From positions 1 to 24,841 of the IMG/VR virus record IMGVR_UViG_3300010372_000013: a stretch of 24,841 nt of DNA; one strand, given 5' to 3'. Source of the stretch: a virus. A program made the position numbers and the translations under genes. The notes beneath the pieces are model-generated. The model had not been told where the DNA came from. It did no database searches and was given only the letters and a program-made list of their open reading frames with translations. Below, piece by piece: positions 20,901-24,841 of this stretch. Position 1 is the first letter of the stretch, and the number at the start of each line of letters is the position of its first letter.

Positions 20901-23141
20901 CACAGTCTCAGCTTGCCCTTTAGAAGCGAACACTATCTCCTCTGCGTCTCCATGCGCTAGCATGCGAAACCAATCTGCTTTGTCTTTACCAGAGTTCATA
21001 CGAAGTATCGGAGAAAGCATGTTTCTTTGTAAGCCAGCTAGTCTAGTTGACTTCATAAAGTAACTATTCACTGTATCAAAGATATCCGTCTCTAACCTTC
21101 TTGAGAAAGACAGGAGCGAATCAGACAACATGTTACTAGGGAACAAAATTTCAGAGTTAAAGTCGTTAACGAACGCTGTGTTAGGTCGAACCTTAGCTTC
21201 TGAACGTACAAAGAATTCTAACTCACCAGTGAAGTCAGGGCTAACATCTTGAACCTGCATTAACTCTGACTGGATGCCACGAGGTTTAGCTAGTATCTCG
21301 TACGATTCGCCGAACAAGAACTTAGCTGCGTTGTCTGCTTCACCGATTGTACTGTAACCCCCATCCTTAGATGCACCGAATACAGAACGAATAAGCAAAC
21401 CACCTGACTCTTCACCTAAGATCTCAGAAGCTGATGGGTGCAGAGTACCACGAGAGTTCTTAGCTACCATCTTGGAGTACTTATCAGGTACTTCAGCTAA
21501 CTCACCTTCACGAAGTAAAGTTAAAGCAGAGTGGTCTAATAACTCTCTCTGGAACTGTTCGTACTTAACAGACCTATTCACCCTCTCAGAGTTCGTAGGA
21601 ACGTCTGTAAGCATGTTAGGGTGTACACCAATAGGTGAGCTAGGGTCTGGTACTAATCTCTCAACCAGCTGCTCTGGAGTAACTCCTAGAGCCTGTACTG
21701 CTTTAGGGTTCGCTTGGATAGCTTTAGCTAACAGAACAGAAGCCTGCTCAGGGTTAGTCTCTTTCATGGTATCTAAGAGAGAACCAGTACCTGTCTGAAC
21801 ATTTACATCTGGAGTAACTTCTCTAACCATAGCTCTTGATGCTACAGCTGAGTCTTCGATAGCTGAGTTAATAACTCGGTTGATCTCTGCGATAGTACTA
21901 GGAGACCACGAAGCATTCATACTAGCTCTACCTAGTATCTTTAAGCTAGCCATCTTAGCTAACGCTGGCAACTTCTTAACTACACCTGCTATGATAGTAG
22001 CATCTAAAGTATCGAATGCATCAGCTATATTACCAAGGGTAATCTGACCTGAGTTCGCTTTACGTAACTCATCCTTGATAACATCGAACAGTTCGTTAGA
22101 CCAGACAGGGTTAACTTCAGGAGCAACCTCGTCAAGAGAACTAACTACGGATTGTAGCTCCTCAAGACGTAAGTACAACTCATCAACAGTTAAGTTCGGG
22201 TCAGTTAAGTACTGAACTATCTTGTCAGCATGGGCTGACTTGAATACGTACTGGTCAAGTCCTACAGACTCACCGAAGGATTCCTGTAAGATACCTAACA
22301 ACTTACCTTGGTCGTACCGGCCTGCCACAGACTGAGCTGGGTTCAATAGAGCAGTGAACCAGTCACTAACAGATGAACGCTCTAAGTCAGAGTCAGACTT
22401 CCGAGACAGCATATCGTCGATAGCTCTACGGTACATAACCTCACCAGCTACATGCTGGAAGTCACCGAAGTACTGACGCTGTTCTGGTGTTAAGTTAGAA
22501 GATACCTCTGCTACCAGCTGAGATACCTTTTCTAACGTCTTAACATCTATACTCTGTTCTTGAACTAAAGCTTGAGCATCTAGCCCAGCCTGTGGGTCAG
22601 CTTGTACACCAGTTAAAGCTTCAAGGTTCTGCCACAGAGCAGCATTAATAGAACCTACTTCTTTTCTAGTTCTCTCATCTAAGAAAGAACTTAACAAAGG
22701 AGAGGCACCAGTTGATACTAAGTCAGCTGCTACCTCTTGCATCACACCTTGAACATCCTCACCATCGCCAGCCATAGACATACTAACAAGAGTACCGAGC
22801 TCAGAAGCTTTGTGTTCTGACTTCGGTTTAGTACTAGGTTGTGCGAACTGATCAAAGAAAGTGTAGTCTTGCTCTTGACCTTCTGAGAAAAAAGAAGTAC
22901 CAACCAAAGGAGCAGGCTGAGTCTGTGCTGGTACTTCTGCGGTAACTTGAGGAGTAACCTCAACCTCTGGGGCTAAGGTCTCCTGATTGATTTGAGATGA
23001 CCTACGAATCTCTTCGAGAACACTTGCCTTAGTCCCTTCGAGTAAACCCATCTCATTAACGGTACGAACTAAATCGTCTTCTGTTACTTTTCCTGTAGCT
23101 AGGTCTTCTCTTAGTTGACCAACTGCGTTCTCGATAGCCAT
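17964..23141 (-). CDS. giant internal virion protein, 1725 aa
   Basis: 5.2-kb gene, by far the largest in the window. The product is mostly predicted helical, with an N-terminal Gln/Glu/Thr/Pro-rich region and a charged middle. A hydrophobic segment near residues 1412-1434 (SFITLAGISGMFGLGTYAL) could insert in a membrane. Its place directly after the gp14-like gene matches the internal core/ejection proteins of T7-like phages (T7 gp16 is 1318 aa), which form a channel for DNA entry. I do not see a transglycosylase motif like that at the N-terminus of T7 gp16, nor RNA polymerase motifs like those of the N4 virion polymerase. The start is supported by AAGGAA upstream. Homologues in related podoviruses are often similarly large. 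Confidence 0.7.
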   Translation of the reverse strand: MAIENAVGQLREDLATGKVTEDDLVRTVNEMGLLEGTKASVLEEIRRSSQINQETLAPEVEVTPQVTAEVPAQTQPAPLVGTSFFSEGQEQDYTFFDQFAQPSTKPKSEHKASELGTLVSMSMAGDGEDVQGVMQEVAADLVSTGASPLLSSFLDERTRKEVGSINAALWQNLEALTGVQADPQAGLDAQALVQEQSIDVKTLEKVSQLVAEVSSNLTPEQRQYFGDFQHVAGEVMYRRAIDDMLSRKSDSDLERSSVSDWFTALLNPAQSVAGRYDQGKLLGILQESFGESVGLDQYVFKSAHADKIVQYLTDPNLTVDELYLRLEELQSVVSSLDEVAPEVNPVWSNELFDVIKDELRKANSGQITLGNIADAFDTLDATIIAGVVKKLPALAKMASLKILGRASMNASWSPSTIAEINRVINSAIEDSAVASRAMVREVTPDVNVQTGTGSLLDTMKETNPEQASVLLAKAIQANPKAVQALGVTPEQLVERLVPDPSSPIGVHPNMLTDVPTNSERVNRSVKYEQFQRELLDHSALTLLREGELAEVPDKYSKMVAKNSRGTLHPSASEILGEESGGLLIRSVFGASKDGGYSTIGEADNAAKFLFGESYEILAKPRGIQSELMQVQDVSPDFTGELEFFVRSEAKVRPNTAFVNDFNSEILFPSNMLSDSLLSFSRRLETDIFDTVNSYFMKSTRLAGLQRNMLSPILRMNSGKDKADWFRMLAHGDAEEIVFASKGQAETVLGTNISNRTWKAYTGARDFYDSMAQVRQVATYNKLNVRGFKSVYTRDGILQDLSGQVQAKPIVERPTLSSTKPTQAPLGDTTTVWGKELYDVTTGSYVPLTDDLLDSIYNDTNKMVVGLSRYAEFTDGKAVTYAIVNTTDIKPLTNTPMNIRKGHIDVNYKGEDALAFLGYGHKGGTSFKVEATVSRQVNGVDDTYSKAVGIYANKAQADEARAAMVAQEIDELGGAATEADILAIEAKYTSKLTVEGELEVGLDITGSTTGLPAHARKRGERLLGPEGLAHVLDPEEALNKGVHEARRHLGVEAIDMLKERFSQTYGKFMDGYEGFSPDFGGYSAKWSDTAKANGVVDDAQRFHRFISNMERSLSGKDVTMLLNHLDSWGNSLRVKGSDRLGSALKSTSKAADAAFETIKALNTVKFIASRFFYQILGNSSSIMWLFTRSPVSFVKDTLRSTIASSISLGFGDKFPPSMLAKLYGKGMTPDKFNLYMKNMKESGMFSTNFGNDILATLSESAKIEAGRHNPLSASFYKKLNPVNFALSAGRVAMVPQRMAQDLANLFAWNQAAADVIKAKGVDYAVGRRGKEEISSLATRLTFNQNRADQFDYQQNFLSAQLQFFQHVHRMSLDLLIDPTLRVASPALKAVTGGKSPDLKVSVDGANPYADSWRQSFITLAGISGMFGLGTYALTDDQKVSASSWAEDQGMNPELVTLFMDGLAAKGVEGVFGESFDLTSRITPIGAVKSMFEMMFTNDGGFIIGGPSQALWTTFKDISAVVKSFVTTSDETSESALRLMKEVGTKSLSGLSDVEKAWVAYQWGQYQDSNGKQIANVSDLSWIPILFSIPPTAVQDYYRQLDKVYAQEDKVNTAVKLANNVAIGMLDDYPKDQINGGILAKAIAEGNRVIDLTLGRSPKSAEAAKQAFSQRLAFTPDGLLVSHADKLFTTLESKQSLAELRRYAALHPEDAALANMLIEFLERKQEE

Positions 23142-23150
23142 TTGTATTCC

Positions 23151-23603
23151 TTAACCTGTTGGAGCTTTAGGGGCCTGTAATCCACCAGCTGCGCCTGCAA
23201 CTGATAAAGCTAATCCACCTACAGCTGAGTACGTACCAGCTTGTGATTGGTATCTCGCTGCTCTGCGATTGAACTGATTAATAACACCCACGCCAGTCTC
23301 AGTCTGTTGACTGAACGCTAGGTTCCCAGCTGCTGTAGCTTGTATGCCAGATAGTTGACCAGATAATCCAGATGAGTCTGCTGTACCAGATGTAATAGCA
23401 CCTTGCGTAGCTGTGGCCCTAGCAATCTGTGCCTGTCTTAATTGTTCAAGCCTCTCGCGCTGCATTGACCGAGCCTCTATCTTACCTTGAACTTGGTTAG
23501 CTCGCTCTTGAGCACGCCTAGCTTTGTTACCTTGGACGATACCTCCAACGGTAGCAACAGCAGATACGCCCACAGCAACAGCAGCTGTAACTGCGAAACT
23601 CAT
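23151..23603 (-). CDS. gp14-like internal virion protein
   Basis: 150-aa protein with the T7 gp14-like layout: an N-terminal hydrophobic Ala/Val-rich segment (residues about 3-24), a charged helical stretch rich in Arg, Gln and Glu (26-65), then a Gly/Ser/Thr/Ala-rich region and a C-terminal hydrophobic Ala/Gly segment (TYSAVGGLALSVAGAAGG). Proteins of this type join the ejected core and enter the outer membrane during infection. ATG overlaps the upstream TGA (4 nt), with GGAGGT as ribosome site. Position before the giant internal protein supports the call. Confidence 0.72.
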   Translation of the reverse strand: MSFAVTAAVAVGVSAVATVGGIVQGNKARRAQERANQVQGKIEARSMQRERLEQLRQAQIARATATQGAITSGTADSSGLSGQLSGIQATAAGNLAFSQQTETGVGVINQFNRRAARYQSQAGTYSAVGGLALSVAGAAGGLQAPKAPTG

Positions 23604-24043
23604 AGAACCTCCAGTAATCTTTTATCGTTGTAATCTGTAGTCACTAAAGCATCTACCGTCTTCTGTACATCATCTTCAATAGAAGGATGGAACGTAGTCC
23701 ATGTGGTATCCTCAAGAGCGTACACAGCTCTCTTAGCACCAGCAGGAGAGATGAACGTAACAGGGGCTACGAATTCATCAGCGCCGAACTCGGTGACTAC
23801 ACGAACCCTGCCCTCGGTTATCACGTTAATGCACTCATGTAAGTGTATCTTACCTACGACACATACACCCTCTGGTATAAAGATCTCTCTCCCGTACACA
23901 CCATTAGCGAAGTAATGCCACACGGGTAACTCCACTTGGTACTCTTCAGGCGTGGTCTGTAAAGCATCCTGTAGGTCAAGGATGCCAGCCTTACGGCCAG
24001 CCCTCGTATCCGGTAAGTTATTATCTACTGTAGCTGGTATCAT
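23600..24043 (-). CDS. cupin-like protein in the virion operon
   Basis: 147-aa protein whose middle (about 40-122) reads as a single cupin beta-barrel: G-R-E-I-F-I-P-E-G, then GKIHLHECINVITEGRV with the H-x-H metal motif, FVAPVTFISPAG and WTTFHPS with a terminal His. A short helical C-terminal tail follows. Cupins bind metals or sugars and may be structural. It is coupled to its neighbours by overlap (1 nt upstream, 4 nt downstream), between a tail protein and the gp14-like protein, so it may be a virion component or assembly factor. No enzymatic role can be read from the sequence. Confidence 0.7.
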   Translation of the reverse strand: MIPATVDNNLPDTRAGRKAGILDLQDALQTTPEEYQVELPVWHYFANGVYGREIFIPEGVCVVGKIHLHECINVITEGRVRVVTEFGADEFVAPVTFISPAGAKRAVYALEDTTWTTFHPSIEDDVQKTVDALVTTDYNDKRLLEVL

Positions 24044-24841
24044 TACATTCTTCCTTTAGCTGTGTACTGTACACTAAAACCTAACATCTCAACAGCATCT
24101 GACCCTACAGCATCGAACCTGAACTGTACAGCCTTACCTTTACCACGTAATTTGTCTTTGAACTGGACAACTGTATCCCCAGTATCAAAAGAAGATACGC
24201 CGTCATTAGCTGGTGCCCACCCTCTTGGTACAGGGTTGTATATCTGCCTTGAAGCTTCTTTAGCAGATGTCCTGAAATCCCACTGCACAGACATGTTACA
24301 TGAACTAGGCCTGTCAAAGAAGTACTCACCGACACCTGTAGTAACTGTTGTCTCAGTCTTCCTGAAGAACACGTTAACTAAAGGAGCACCTTTGTTCCGT
24401 GTGTAGTTACCTAGCGTTTCGTAGTTCGTAACTAAGTACGAGCTGTATTCTTCAGCCCCGTAGTCTCTATAATCTGATACTGACTCTTGATCATTAACAG
24501 CTAAGTACCAACTGGTAGAAGGGTCGCCACCTGCGTTACCTACACGGACTACGTAGTAAGATCTCTGATCAACTGTTGAGTACACTATAGAGTCAGGTAC
24601 TCTGGAAGAACTAGCTGTACTTAACTGCCAAGGATACCACCCACCCATCTCAAGATTCAGAACTAAGATCTCTCCAGTGAATCTCTTGTGGCAGTAGATA
24701 GACTTATCTTTCTCGTTATAATGCAGGAGCAGGTTCTCATTAGAGAACGACTTCCACTTAGTTCTAATTGTAGAATCAGTTAAGGAAGTTACTCTTGGGT
24801 TCCCGAAGTCATCAGTACTAATAGAGAACATAGAGTCTGAA
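24043..24841 (-). CDS. tail protein, C-terminal part (tail tubular protein B-like), partial
   Basis: Open to the right window edge: the ATG at 24829-24831 is internal, since the frame continues upstream without a stop to 24841. The visible 265 or so residues are beta-rich with many aromatic residues (GGWYPWQL, RSYYVVRVGN, SWYLAVND), as in the propeller-like tail nozzle proteins of podoviruses (T7 gp12, P22 gp10). The final GFSVQYTAKGRM resembles the C-terminal end common in that group. Position upstream of the internal virion proteins fits the T7 order. The start and N-terminal domain lie outside the window. Confidence 0.6.
   Translation of the reverse strand, partial: SDSMFSISTDDFGNPRVTSLTDSTIRTKWKSFSNENLLLHYNEKDKSIYCHKRFTGEILVLNLEMGGWYPWQLSTASSSRVPDSIVYSTVDQRSYYVVRVGNAGGDPSTSWYLAVNDQESVSDYRDYGAEEYSSYLVTNYETLGNYTRNKGAPLVNVFFRKTETTVTTGVGEYFFDRPSSCNMSVQWDFRTSAKEASRQIYNPVPRGWAPANDGVSSFDTGDTVVQFKDKLRGKGKAVQFRFDAVGSDAVEMLGFSVQYTAKGRM

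Noticed and set aside
21472-21798. 108-aa plus-strand ORF inside the giant virion gene
   Set aside because: Ser-rich shadow frame with no Shine-Dalgarno sequence, isolated from other plus-strand genes.

Overview
This window looks like part of a lytic podovirus genome with a T7-like replication module, possibly from a marine gammaproteobacterial or alphaproteobacterial phage of the SIO1/VpV262 (Zobellviridae) kind. That placement is an inference from gene content: T7-type primase-helicase, family A DNA polymerase, FEN-type exonuclease, endonuclease VII, MazG and a dATP/dGTP diphosphohydrolase-like protein, and T7-type internal virion proteins, with no T7-type RNA polymerase visible. Genes are packed with ATGA/TAATG overlaps. 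I see no tRNA, CRISPR array or integrase.

Plus strand, 1-16046, appears to be one long early/middle operon. It opens with a peptide/amide-ligase cluster (26-3174): two glutamine-synthetase-fold COOH-NH2 ligases, an unknown 171-aa protein and an ATP-grasp ligase. Next comes a primase-helicase gene split inside its Walker A codons by a 725-nt group I intron that carries an HNH homing endonuclease (4405-5129). A row of small unknown genes leads to a 177-aa protein that resembles an ECF-type sigma factor (6596-7129). The replication and recombination block follows: DNA polymerase, SSB-like protein, exonuclease, a nucleotidyltransferase overprinted by endonuclease VII, and a metallophosphoesterase. 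A free-standing HNH-AP2 endonuclease sits at the metallophosphoesterase/next-gene junction and is bounded by a 13-bp direct repeat. The operon ends with a lysozyme-like protein, a chain of tiny ORFs, MazG and a DUF5664 protein.

A convergent intergenic region (16047-16168) holds two hairpins, one a probable bidirectional terminator.

Minus strand, read from 24841 down to 16169, is the distal part of the virion operon: the C-terminal part of a tail protein (open at the window edge), a cupin-like protein, a gp14-like internal virion protein, a 1725-aa giant internal virion protein and a 597-aa helical protein.

The whole window is strongly enriched in the palindrome GTAC (17-18 sites in the first kilobase by hand count, about 4 expected). 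The two HNH insertions are not, which marks them as recent arrivals.
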